The position numbers and the translations under genes were made by a program. Source: DASQZT01 sp963728965 (GTDB taxonomy: Bacteria; Acidobacteriota; Terriglobia; Bryobacterales; Bryobacteraceae). From it: a DNA stretch of 64,000 bases. A model generated the notes under the pieces. It searched no databases. It saw only the letters and a program-made list of their open reading frames with translations, and was not told where the DNA came from. The stretch covers positions 1-64,000 of the forward strand of contig CAVSMH010000012.1 in the NCBI GenBank assembly GCA_963728965.1, in the 5' to 3' direction. Of this stretch, positions 1 to 8,785 are shown in pieces. Positions within the stretch are counted from its first letter, which is position 1. Each line of letters opens with the position of its first letter.

Positions 1-53
1 GAAGTGCACCTCATTGCTGTGCTGGAGCCCAAAGAGGTAAAATAAACATCAAT

Positions 54-1880
54 ATGAGAGTTAAGCCTCCTTTTATCCTTGTTCTGTATGCTTTGTTGAA
101 CTCGTGGGCGCTTGCCCAATCGAACAACAAATTCCTCATCACGACCGTCGCAGGCAATGGAAGGCTCGGGCTTGGCGCTGACGGTATTCCGGCAAAGACA
201 TCACCGTTTCACGGTCTCTACGGAGTTGCTATCGACAGTCAGGGAAATCTCTTGATTGGCGAAGACAGTAGAATCCGTCGAGTGGACTCCGATGGGATGA
301 TCACCACGTTTGCGGGAAGTACGACTGCGGGTTACGGAGGCGATGGCGGCCCCGCAACGAATGCAAAGTTGAGCGCACCCCTCGCGTTGACAACGGACAA
401 CAGTGGAAACCTTTATATCGGAGAACAGAGCCGAGTGCGTCTGGTCACAAAACAGGGCATCATAAGCACACTGGCAACAGGTTTGAGCGGCACATTGGAT
501 ATATCGAGCGATGTTTCAGGGAACCTTTATGTCGTTGGTACAAGTGAGGTGTTGAAGCGGGCTCCTAACGGCACTATTACAAGCTTTGCGGGCACCGGGA
601 AATGCACCTGGAGTGGATTCGTCGATGGAGTTGTTGCCACGAGTGCTGAGCTTTGCGGGGCGCGAAATGTTGCCGTGAGTTCGACGGGGGATGTCTACGT
701 CTCGCTTGTGACCAGTGAGCAATGCCAAATACTGCGGGTCACTAGTGATGGGAAGATTCACGTATTCGCTGGCAGCGGCAAGAAGGGTCGGGGAGGCGAT
801 GGACCCGCCAAGTCCGTCCAGTTGGGTTTTGTCAGCGGTCTAACGGTGGACGGTACCGGGGCTGTTTACTTCAGTGAGTCGGACGCGCACCGTATTCGGC
901 GAGTTCGGCCTGACGGGAATATCGAAACCGTTGCCGGAGGTGCGGGCTACGGGTTTAGTGGTGACGGTGGGCCTGCCTTGGGCGCTCAACTATGGAACCC
1001 GGAAGCGATAGTCATAGCCCCGAAGTCTGGATTCTTGTACTTCGCCGACCGGCAGAACTATCGAGTCCGGGAGTTGGTCCCGTCAGAGATTGGACTACCT
1101 TCACCGGTCGTCCCTGCGGGGGCACCGCGAATTGCTGCTCTCCTTAACTCAGCCACTTTCAAAGAACAGATTGCATTCTCATCTATTGTCAGCATCTTTG
1201 GAGACAATTTGGCTGATGCAACAGCCTGGGCTGAAGCCGTACCATTGCCGTCGAAACTAGCGGGTGCCGAAGTGTCGGTCTGTAATGCAAAGGTCGGGAG
1301 TTCAACTTCGTGGCTTGACTGCGTTCCGATGGGGATAACCTACGCTAGCCCGACTCAGATCAATGCGGTATTTCCGGATGCTCCCATCAGCCCTAGCGGG
1401 CCATTCACAGTTGAGATTCGCGTGCGGAAGCAGGGCGTTGATGATGCGGGCACGATCTCAGGAAAGCCGTTGGTGGTCACAGTCATTCCGGTGGCACCCG
1501 GCATATATCGGGAAGGGTATGACTGTCCATTCCCAGCCGTGTGTTCTCTTGTCTCGGCGGCTGATAGTGCGCACGGCATCCCCAGAGGAGCAGTGTTGGA
1601 TCAAACTGGGGGCCTGATCACGTCCGCAAACCCGATCTTCGCGCGCAAGTTCTACTCGGTGTACTTGACAGGACTCGGCATCGCTAACAACACAAGATTC
1701 CCGTACATCAATCCTGCCTCCCGCGTCTCATTAACTGCTGCACATTCCACCGTGTATCCGGATGTGTCGTACCTGGGTCCTGCTCCTGGATATCCTGGTC
1801 TGTACCAGGTCAATTTTGCTCTCCCCCAGGACCTGCGAAGGGCCTTTACGGAGGATGGAAACCTGCCAATCTGTTCCAGC
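54..1880 (+). pseudogene. NHL-repeat beta-propeller protein with TIGR03437 domain, 5' part (split by IS21)
   Basis: This is the N-terminal 609 codons of a secreted protein. Residues 1-21 look like a signal peptide. Residues ~28-345 hold repeated NHL-like blades (phrases such as GVAIDSQGNL, IRRVDSDG, FAGSGxxGxxGDGGPA). From ~360 on comes the Solibacter-type TIGR03437 domain (APRIAALLNSATF, SIFGDNLAD). The reading frame meets a stop at 1881-1883 only because an IS21 element begins there. Removing the element and one copy of the 5-bp duplication joins codon 609 in frame to the segment at 4469-4591 and restores a 649-residue protein. The role is unknown; NHL propellers are binding or scaffolding folds. 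The upstream 53 bases hold no gene. Confidence 0.85.
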
Positions 1881-2073
1881 TGAGTTCGATCATCAGGCCT
1901 GGCCCACTTCGATCATCTAATTTGGCCCACCCCTGATAGTCATAGTTTGCCCCATTCGGCCGGGAGTTGTTCGCGCCGCCCCGGCGTGAGTGGAGCCTGG
2001 CGACGCCCGTAGGGCGGCGCGTTTCAGGCGAAACGAACGGCGGGGTGGCGCGAACCGGCGGCCCGCCTCCCGT

Positions 2074-2862
2074 TCACCGTTTCTTCCTCCTCTCCATCGT
2101 TCGCCGGAAGCGGAACGATTCTGTCCCGGTTTCAATAATGTGGGCCCGGTCCGTCACCCGATCCAGCAAGGCTTTGCACAATCGCGGGTTCGGGAATACC
2201 GTAGTCCATTCTGAAAATGGCAGATTTGTCGTGACGATCAGTGCCGCTCTCTCGGCCCGCTCGGATACCACTTGAAACAGAAACTCCGCCCCCACATCGG
2301 CCAGCGGAACATAGCCAACCTCGTCGAGCGCGATTAGCTCGTACTTCTGCCATCGGGCCATCATGCGTCGTACCTGATTGTTCTGCTTCGCTTCCACGAG
2401 CTCGTTGACCAGAGCCGCGGCCGTGGTGAAGCGGACCCGGCGTTTCTGCCGGCACGCAGCCAGACAGAGCCCGGTCGCCAGATGGCTCTTCCCCGTTCCA
2501 CAGTCGCCGATCAGAACCACCGGTTCGTTACGTTCAATGTAGCCGCCTTCGGCCAGTTCGCGAATCTTTGCTGCTGGAATCGCCGGCGCCTGCGCAAAGT
2601 CGAACTCCTCCAGCGTCTTCATCCGGGGCAACTGCGAGTCCCGAATGCGATTGGCAATCGCATGCCGGTCGCGCTCCTCACACTCCAGCGCAAGTAATGC
2701 CTCCAGATACCCGATATGCGTGCGGTTTTCCTTCACCGCCTGCTCGGACAGGGAAACAAAGTTCGCGGCGATCGCCGGCGTCCGGACGGACTTGCAATAC
2801 TGCCGCACGCTGGCATGTTCGAGAGATTCACTCGGGCTTTTCACTGGATCACCCCTTTGCAT
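2074..2862 (-). CDS. istB: IS21 helper ATPase IstB
   Basis: This 262-residue AAA+ ATPase assists IstA in target capture and strand transfer. The Walker A motif (GDCGTGKSH) lies around residue 118 and a Walker B-type segment (LIALDEVGY) around 178; the length matches the IstB family. Its start overlaps the end of istA by 22 bases, the usual translational coupling of this pair. The C-terminus is Arg/Lys-rich (FRRTMERRKKR). No defect is visible. Confidence 0.93.
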   Translation of the reverse strand: MQRGDPVKSPSESLEHASVRQYCKSVRTPAIAANFVSLSEQAVKENRTHIGYLEALLALECEERDRHAIANRIRDSQLPRMKTLEEFDFAQAPAIPAAKIRELAEGGYIERNEPVVLIGDCGTGKSHLATGLCLAACRQKRRVRFTTAAALVNELVEAKQNNQVRRMMARWQKYELIALDEVGYVPLADVGAEFLFQVVSERAERAALIVTTNLPFSEWTTVFPNPRLCKALLDRVTDRAHIIETGTESFRFRRTMERRKKR

Positions 2863-4382
2863 CTCAGCAGCAGGTCGTACGCGTTCATCACGGGTTGTGG
2901 CCGCTCAAACTGGGCCAGTTCTTCCGACAGTTGGACCTGGCACCGTCGGCGCTCCTCGGCATCCGGCGTGCGCATGATGTGCAACACGGCCGCCGCATCC
3001 GTTACCCCAAGGTGAAGGGCTTCCTCCACTGCGCCGATCAGCCGATCCCATCCACTGACCACGCCAACCCGAACCAGGCCGATCATCTCTCTGGTCCCGC
3101 CGCTCTTCCCGTAACGCTCCTCGAGTTTCTTCCAGATTCGATCCAAAGACGCGGGCCAGCGTCCGGCCTGCCTCCACTGCTCCAGCGGCGTCGACCCTGC
3201 CATGGCGCCCGGCTTCTTCTCCAATACATCGAGGTAGTGTTCGAGGTTCAGGATCTGGTGGCCGCGTCCGTAGTTTCGCTGGTGACGGGCGACGCATGTG
3301 CCGTCATACACGATCTCGATCAGCGAGGGCCATACCCGCGCGGTCACGCGCAGGCCGGGCCACAGGGGCGCCGAATACCAGTTCGTTTTCACTTTCACGC
3401 GGCCCTTGTTGTCTACGATCAATGGGTACAGGATCTCGTCTATCGGGAATCGCTCCTCGGCCGGCGGCAATAACTGCGCCCGTTCCATCTGGCTGGCCTC
3501 GCCAACCGTCATCGTCCTTCCGCTGATGGTTCGACTCCGGCTTGCCAGGCAGCCAGCCAATAGGTGCTGATTTAATTCCGCCAGGTCGGATGCCTCCGGC
3601 ACCGGCACCAGCCAGTTCCGCCGGTACCGGCCCACTTCGCCTTCGACTCCACCTTTTTCATTGCCGCTCGCCGGGTTGCAGTATTCGCTCTGGAATCCCC
3701 AGTGCGAACGGAAGGCGATCACGCGACTGGTTTCTTCCCGCTGCCGTCCCCGTAGAATCTTCTTTACCGCGCTCGAGAGATTGTCGTAACGGAGGGTCCG
3801 AAAGACGCCACCGAAATACGCGAAGCCGTGCTCGTGCCCCTCCAAGAACGCCTGCTGGGTCGCATTGGTGTAGGCCCGGTGAAAGGCGTCTCCCGACCCC
3901 ATACTGCGCATCGCGAAAAACTGCAGGACGCAGCGTTCGCCGCCCAGTTTCGCAGAGGCTTCGAACCAGTCCACTTGCGCTTCCTGGCCCAAGGCATAGG
4001 ACTGCGGCACGAATATCTCGCGGCCGCTCAGGCCCAGCTCACGCTTCCTTCCCGCCACGAAGCGCCGCACGGTGGGCTCACCGATCGGATACTCGGGGTG
4101 CTCCTCTCGCACTCTGGTAAAGATCCGGTGTGCCGTGTGCCGCTGCTTCCGCGGCGCATCCCGGTCCTCTTCCAGAATCCGATTGATGATCTCTTTCAAA
4201 GGACCGAGCCGCGGCTGCTCCTTTTCGAAGCGCTTCCGTTCCGGCGGAATCGCGCTGCCGATCGCCTGTCGGACCATCCGGCGATGCACTCCGTGCTTCT
4301 CCGCCAGTCCCTTGATCGTCTCTCCGGCCGCGTGGCCGCGCCGGATCTCTTCGAATAATTCCACTTTCAGCCTCCTGTCCAT
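2841..4382 (-). CDS. istA: IS21 transposase IstA
   Basis: This 513-residue DDE transposase has an N-terminal helix-turn-helix (GLAEKHGVHRRMVRQAI) and a retroviral-integrase-like core. The likely catalytic acids are in AQVDWFEA (D), LRYDNLSSAV (D) and NEKGGVEGEVG (E). The C-terminal Mu-type region is present and the length is normal. It is transcribed with istB, which it overlaps. A start at 4382 fits because the IS right-end repeats lie immediately upstream. Confidence 0.93.
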   Translation of the reverse strand: MDRRLKVELFEEIRRGHAAGETIKGLAEKHGVHRRMVRQAIGSAIPPERKRFEKEQPRLGPLKEIINRILEEDRDAPRKQRHTAHRIFTRVREEHPEYPIGEPTVRRFVAGRKRELGLSGREIFVPQSYALGQEAQVDWFEASAKLGGERCVLQFFAMRSMGSGDAFHRAYTNATQQAFLEGHEHGFAYFGGVFRTLRYDNLSSAVKKILRGRQREETSRVIAFRSHWGFQSEYCNPASGNEKGGVEGEVGRYRRNWLVPVPEASDLAELNQHLLAGCLASRSRTISGRTMTVGEASQMERAQLLPPAEERFPIDEILYPLIVDNKGRVKVKTNWYSAPLWPGLRVTARVWPSLIEIVYDGTCVARHQRNYGRGHQILNLEHYLDVLEKKPGAMAGSTPLEQWRQAGRWPASLDRIWKKLEERYGKSGGTREMIGLVRVGVVSGWDRLIGAVEEALHLGVTDAAAVLHIMRTPDAEERRRCQVQLSEELAQFERPQPVMNAYDLLLRCKGVIQ

Positions 4383-4468
4383 CCCGGAATGGTTTCATTT
4401 CCAGGTGTCAGGGGTGGGCCAAATTAGACGATCGAAGTGGGCCAAATTAGACGAGCGAACTCACCAGC

Positions 4469-4591
4469 CTCATTGCAGATTTGAGCGCCGAAATGCAATT
4501 GACCGTTCTCGGCCTCATGACTGCGGGCGGCCAAGACGCTGTGAGCATTCCGGTCTTGGTTCACCCAGATGAATTGGATTGCAGACGATAA
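4469..4591 (+). pseudogene. NHL/TIGR03437 protein, 3' part displaced by IS21
   Basis: Forty codons plus TAA lie immediately beyond the right-hand CCAGC duplication. They read LIADLSAEMQL, then VLGLMTAGGQDAVSIPVLV, which is the usual closing strand of the TIGR03437 domain, and continue the frame of the 54-1880 segment without a gap. There is no start of its own, so it is presumably not translated now. Confidence 0.85.
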
Positions 4592-4717
4592 ACCTTCGTG
4601 CAGAAACCGTTCAGAGGCAGATTTCGCCCGAAGTTTTCCGAATCTACCCGATAGATGCCCGATTCACAGGGCGTTTTTCGATGCTCTAGTTTGCCTTTAA
4701 GTCTTTTGTTTTGTTTA

Positions 4718-4794
4718 TGGTGGGCGCGACAGGACTCGAACCTGTGACCTCCTGCGTGTGAAGCAGGCGCTCTAACCAACTGAGCTACGCGCCC
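4718..4794 (-). tRNA. tRNA-Val (anticodon CAC)
   Basis: Read on the minus strand, a 7-bp acceptor stem GGGCGCG/CGCGCCC, the D arm AGCTCAGTTGGTTAGAGC, an anticodon stem-loop with loop TTCACAC (anticodon CAC) and the T arm GGTTCGAGTCC are all present. A genomically encoded CCA ends at 4718. The 77-nt length is normal. Confidence 0.95.
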
Positions 4795-5033
4795 GGCGTG
4801 ATGACCTTTTCTGATCTTAAACCACTTCCGCTCTTTTTCAAACTGCCCGGCTCACTTGACTCACTTGATCGAGGCTAAAACGCGCCGACGTACCGAAATC
4901 CCATCAGTTTGCGCGCTTTGTTGGACAGCCTCCAGGGCGGCGAACGCGACATGCAGCTCCGTTCGACACTCGGGATGGGCGCGGACAGCCCCTTTCATGC
5001 CAATAATGGTTGTAGCCATCGAGAATCGCGCTC

Positions 5034-5309
5034 ATGCAGCGCCAAGGGATGTCACGCCTGGCCGGCACAAATCTGAGGCACACGTTTTGCACCCGACTGG
5101 CGGAAGCAGGTGTCCTGGGATCCACGATGCTCGCCCTCATGGGCCACATGAGCCGAGCGATGCTGGAATGCTACAGCCACATCCGCATGGCGGCGAAGCG
5201 TGAGGCGCTGGCCGCGATCACGCTGCGCCCGGTAATCGAGAATAGGAAGGAGTCCTGTGAAAGTCCCTGTAGAAGCGCAGCCGTGCCAAATTCAGTAGCC
5301 CGCAACTGA
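5034..5309 (+). pseudogene. Tyrosine recombinase C-terminal remnant
   Basis: A 91-codon stretch carries only the end of a phage-type integrase: LRHTFCTRLAEAG (box with catalytic Arg), LMGHMSRAMLECYSHI (the GH histidine and the Tyr region). Integrases of this type are about 300-400 residues. No matching N-terminal part can be read in any frame of the preceding ~240 bases (4795-5033), where I see nothing else. The fragment lies between two tRNA genes, typical integrase target sites, which suggests a decayed integrated element. Confidence 0.6.
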
Positions 5310-5319
5310 TAGAAAGATC

Positions 5320-5395
<76 letters not shown>

Positions 5396-5407
5396 GGACA
5401 AACCAAA

Positions 5408-5590
5408 CTAAGAACTGCGGCGGCTTCGCCTGCCGAGTTGCCTTTCCACCACGACCGAAACGAAGAGCACGTCGCTCCGCTCGAGGGCCGTCCAACCGGT
5501 TCCCAGGCTGCGGCCCTTGACCTTCATTATAGTGAACGGATGGTAGCCGGACTCGCCAGGTGCAGGGGTGAAATCGTCGGGCAGTTTCAT
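5408..5590 (-). CDS. Small hypothetical protein
   Basis: A 60-codon reading frame starts with ATG at 5590. The product is mixed hydrophobic/charged (IMKVKGRSLGTGWTALER, then a hydrophobic VLFVSVVVE stretch) with an Arg-rich tail. There is only a weak upstream purine run (CGAGGGG). I do not recognise it. It is the only plausible coding segment in the 348 bases between tRNA-Ile2 and the PadR gene and may be spurious. Confidence 0.25.
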   Translation of the reverse strand: MKLPDDFTPAPGESGYHPFTIMKVKGRSLGTGWTALERSDVLFVSVVVERQLGRRSRRSS

Positions 5591-5710
5591 GCCCCTCGGA
5601 CGTGCTGGGCCGGTGGTTGACCGTGGCCTGGATGGGTCCTCGCCGGAAGAAGGCGCCCCGCGCGGATGCCGTGGGCCTAACCTTATTCCCGGAGCTTCGT
5701 CCAACCGGTC

Positions 5711-5727
5711 ATGTGGTATTACCACAT
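5711..5727. promoter_or_regulatory. Palindromic operator candidate upstream of padR
   Basis: ATGTGGTATTACCACAT is a perfect inverted repeat with 7-base arms around a 3-base centre, 17 bases before the PadR start codon. PadR repressors commonly bind short dyads at their own promoter, so autoregulation of the padR-ADOP operon is a reasonable inference. Confidence 0.55.
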
Positions 5728-5743
5728 GACCCAGGCGAGGGAT

Positions 5744-6097
5744 ATGGGAAGAAACAAACTCGACCTTCTTCAGGGCACGCTCGATGTGATGGTGCTGCAA
5801 ACACTCGCGGGCATGGGCCGGCTGCACGGCTACGGCATCGCGCGGCGCATTGAACAGGTGAGCGGCGAGGAGGTCCTGCTGAACCAGGGGACCATCTATG
5901 CCTCGCTTGTGCGCCTGCAACAGCGGGGTTGGATCGCGGCCGAGTGGGGCATCTCCGACAACAATCGCAACGCCAAGTTCTACACCATCACCCGGCAGGG
6001 CCGCAAGCGGTTGGCCCTCGACACGGCTTATTGGCGGAGGCTGGCGGAGGTGATGGGCCGGGTGCTCGCATTTCCGGCGGAAGGAGAAGAACGGTGA
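5744..6097 (+). CDS. PadR-family transcriptional regulator
   Basis: This 117-residue winged-helix regulator has the PadR signature: LDLLQGTLDVMVLQTLAGMGRLHGYGIARRI, then LNQGTIYASLVRLQQRGWI, and a basic wing ending in YTITRQGRKRL. The ATG at 5744 follows a purine-rich GCGAGGG and sits at the usual family N-terminus (GRNKLDLLQGTLD); an upstream in-frame ATG would place the operator dyad inside the gene. Its stop overlaps the GTG of the permease gene (GTGA). This padR-ADOP coupling is characteristic of Acidobacteria. It probably represses its own operon. Confidence 0.92.
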   Translation: MGRNKLDLLQGTLDVMVLQTLAGMGRLHGYGIARRIEQVSGEEVLLNQGTIYASLVRLQQRGWIAAEWGISDNNRNAKFYTITRQGRKRLALDTAYWRRLAEVMGRVLAFPAEGEER

Positions 6098-8754
6098 TCG
6101 ATTCGATTCGCCGGGCGTGGAACCGGGTGGTTGCCGCCTTCCGACGAGCGCCGATCGATACCGACCTGGACGACGAGATCGCCTGCCATCTGGACGCCGC
6201 CATCGCGGACAATCTCCGCCGGGGACTGGCGCCCGAAGAGGCACGGCGCCAGGCGCTGGTCCGCTTCGGTGGAGTGGCACGGGCTATGGAAGAGCATCGC
6301 GAGGCCCGCGGCCTGCCGGCCATGGACGTGCTGCGTCAGGACTTGCGGTTTACCCTGCGCGCGCTGCTGCGCGACCGCTCCTTCGCCGGCATCGTGATCC
6401 TCGTGGTAGCGCTGGGGGTGGGCGCCAACGTGGCGGTCTTCAGCGTGGTCAACACCCTCCTGCTGCGCCCTCTGGCTTTTCGCGACCCAGGGCGACTGGT
6501 CTGGTTTGCCACCAACGGAGGCAAGGGCGGTCTGTCGGAGCAGACCTACACGGTCTCCGCATTCGAAGAATTCCGGCGCCACGACCAATCCTTCCAGGAC
6601 GTAACGAACTACCAGACCTTTTTCAACTCCATTCAATACAAACTCACCGGGCGGGGCGATCCGCTGCCCATGGTGGGCGTTCAGGTGGCCGGGAATTTCT
6701 TTCCCATGCTGGGTATCGAGCCGTTGCTGGGACGGAATTTCACTCCGGAGGAGTGCCGCACCGGCAGCCGCGCGGCGGTGCTGCTGAGCCATTCGTTCTG
6801 GCAGCGCCAATTCGCGGGCGACCCGGGCATCGTCGGCCGGACGATCACCATCAACGCCGCGCCGGCCGACATCACCGGACCGGCAACGGTGGTCGGCGTT
6901 CTCCCTGCGTCTTTCGATTTCGGCACGGTGTTCTCTCCGGGGATGAAGGTGGATTTCTACGTGCCCGCCTACCCGGACTTCTGGCGCACATGGGGGAACA
7001 CTCTGGCGGTTCTGGGCCGGCTCAAGCCGGGAATTTCGCTGGCGCGGGCGCAGGCGGAATCCGACCTTCTCTTTCCGCAACTCAAGGCCGCTCACCGCGA
7101 GTGGTGGGAAGATTACAGGTCCAGCCTCTCCATCCTGCAGGATCGGGTGAGCGGGAAGCTGCGCCGCTCGCTGTACGTGCTCTGGTGCGCCGTCGGATTG
7201 ATCCTGCTAATCGTTTGCCTGAATGTGTCGAACCTCTTGCTCGCGCGCGCCGTGGCCCGCGGCAAGGAGTTCGCGATGCGTACCGCGCTGGGCGCCGGCC
7301 GCGGCCGGCTGGTGCGCCAGTTGCTGACCGAGAGCCTGACGCTTTCAGGCGCGGGCGCCCTGCTGGGGCTGGCGTTCGCCTCGGGGATTACGTTCTATCT
7401 TGCCCACCAGAGCCAGATGGCGCTGCCGCTGCTCTCCACGGTGCACGTGGATGGCGCCGCGCTGACATGGACGGTGTTGATCACGATTTCAGCCGGAGCG
7501 GTGTTCGGTCTCATCCCAGCGTTCAAGGTTTCGGGCGCCAATTTGCAGGAGGCGCTGAAAGACGGCGGGGCGGGCATGAGCCTGGGCCGGGGGCACGAAC
7601 GATTGCGGTCCACGCTGGTCATCTCCGAACTGGCGCTGGCGTGCGTGCTGCTCGTCGGCGCCGGCCTGCTCTTGCGCAGTTTTTTGCGGCTGCTGGATGT
7701 CGATCTCGGTTTCGAGCCCGCCCACGCGGCCGCCATCCAGATCGAATACGACGACGGCGGCAGCCTGGCACGGCGCGGGCCGGTCCTCCAGGAGATTCTG
7801 CGCCGCGTTCGTGCCCTGCCCGGCATCGAAGCCGCCGGTATGACCGACATGCTGCCGCTCGACCGTAACCGGAGCTGGGGCCTGGTCGCCAAAGAGAACG
7901 CGAACGACAGGAGCGGAAAACACGGCGCCTTCGTCTACGTAGTGTCGCCCGGCTACCTGGAAACCATGGGGATGCGCCTGCGCCGGGGCCGCGATATTTC
8001 CTGGCGCGACGGGCCCGACACCCAGCACTCCATCATCATCAATGAGGCCACCGCACGCCGCGAATGGCCGGGGCAGGATCCGATTGGACGGCTGGCGTAC
8101 GGCGTCGGTCGCGGCGAGTCGCGCGTGGTCGGTGTGATCTCCGACGTCCGCGAAAGCAGCCTGGAAGCGCAGGCCGATGCGCAGGTGTACATTCCGATCA
8201 CCCAGTTTCAACCCGAGGGCACGGAGCTAGTCGTGCGCACCCGACTGCCGATCTCCACGGTGGAGCCGGCGGTGTTGTCTACCTTGCGGAGCCTGAATCC
8301 GGGGCAGCCCCGGACTCAGTTTCGCGCCATTCAACAAATTGTGGATCACGCTGTCTCCCCGCGACGCTTCCTGGTGCTGCTGGTCTCCGCGTTCGCGGCT
8401 TTCGGCCTGATCCTGGCGTCGCTCGGTATTTACGGAGTGATCTCCTATTCGGTCACCCGGCAATCACAGGAAATCGGCATCCGCATGGCTCTGGGGGCAA
8501 CCGCTGCGCAGGTTCAGTTCGGCGTGGTGGCGCAGACGCTGCGGCTGGCGCTGATCGGCATCGGCATCGGCAGCGTCGCGTCGTTCGCGATGGCCAAGAG
8601 TATTGCGGCCCTGCTGTTCGGCACCGAGCCGACGGACCCGGCGATCTATACGGGCATGGTGGCCCTGCTCGGCGCAGTTGCCCTGGTGGCCGGACACATC
8701 CCCGCACGGCGAGCGTCGCGCATCGACCCGATGGAAGTGCTGCGCGGGCTTTGA
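6094..8754 (+). CDS. ADOP-family MacB-like ABC permease
   Basis: This 886-residue membrane protein belongs to the acidobacterial duplicated orphan permease type. The cytoplasmic N-terminus (DDEIACHLDAAIADNLRRGL, RRQALVRFGG) is the ADOP-specific leader. Then come a TM helix near residue 95, a MacB_PCD periplasmic domain, three TM segments with a FtsX-like core (RTALGAGRGRLVRQLLTESL), a second periplasmic domain and a second FtsX core (QEIGIRMALGATAAQV) ending PARRASRIDPMEVLR. No ATPase gene is adjacent, as usual for these orphan permeases. GTG start at 6094, overlapping padR. Substrate unknown. Confidence 0.9.
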   Translation: MIDSIRRAWNRVVAAFRRAPIDTDLDDEIACHLDAAIADNLRRGLAPEEARRQALVRFGGVARAMEEHREARGLPAMDVLRQDLRFTLRALLRDRSFAGIVILVVALGVGANVAVFSVVNTLLLRPLAFRDPGRLVWFATNGGKGGLSEQTYTVSAFEEFRRHDQSFQDVTNYQTFFNSIQYKLTGRGDPLPMVGVQVAGNFFPMLGIEPLLGRNFTPEECRTGSRAAVLLSHSFWQRQFAGDPGIVGRTITINAAPADITGPATVVGVLPASFDFGTVFSPGMKVDFYVPAYPDFWRTWGNTLAVLGRLKPGISLARAQAESDLLFPQLKAAHREWWEDYRSSLSILQDRVSGKLRRSLYVLWCAVGLILLIVCLNVSNLLLARAVARGKEFAMRTALGAGRGRLVRQLLTESLTLSGAGALLGLAFASGITFYLAHQSQMALPLLSTVHVDGAALTWTVLITISAGAVFGLIPAFKVSGANLQEALKDGGAGMSLGRGHERLRSTLVISELALACVLLVGAGLLLRSFLRLLDVDLGFEPAHAAAIQIEYDDGGSLARRGPVLQEILRRVRALPGIEAAGMTDMLPLDRNRSWGLVAKENANDRSGKHGAFVYVVSPGYLETMGMRLRRGRDISWRDGPDTQHSIIINEATARREWPGQDPIGRLAYGVGRGESRVVGVISDVRESSLEAQADAQVYIPITQFQPEGTELVVRTRLPISTVEPAVLSTLRSLNPGQPRTQFRAIQQIVDHAVSPRRFLVLLVSAFAAFGLILASLGIYGVISYSVTRQSQEIGIRMALGATAAQVQFGVVAQTLRLALIGIGIGSVASFAMAKSIAALLFGTEPTDPAIYTGMVALLGAVALVAGHIPARRASRIDPMEVLRGL

Positions 8755-8785
8755 CTCCGCTGGCCGCTGCGATTTCCCCCGGGCG

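Larger units (their letters stand above)
1881..4463 (-). mobile_element. IS21-family insertion sequence, complete
   Basis: A 2583-bp element carries istA and istB on the minus strand. Its ends are imperfect inverted repeats: the left begins TGAGTTCG and the right end, read in reverse, begins the same way. Both then contain repeated TGGCCCACTTCGATC and TTTGGCCCACCCCTGA blocks, consistent with the multiple transposase-binding sites of IS21 elements. The terminal dinucleotides are TG...CA. The element is bracketed by the direct repeat CCAGC (1876-1880 and 4464-4468), a 5-bp target duplication within the range known for IS21. Both genes look intact, so it may still be active. Confidence 0.95.
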
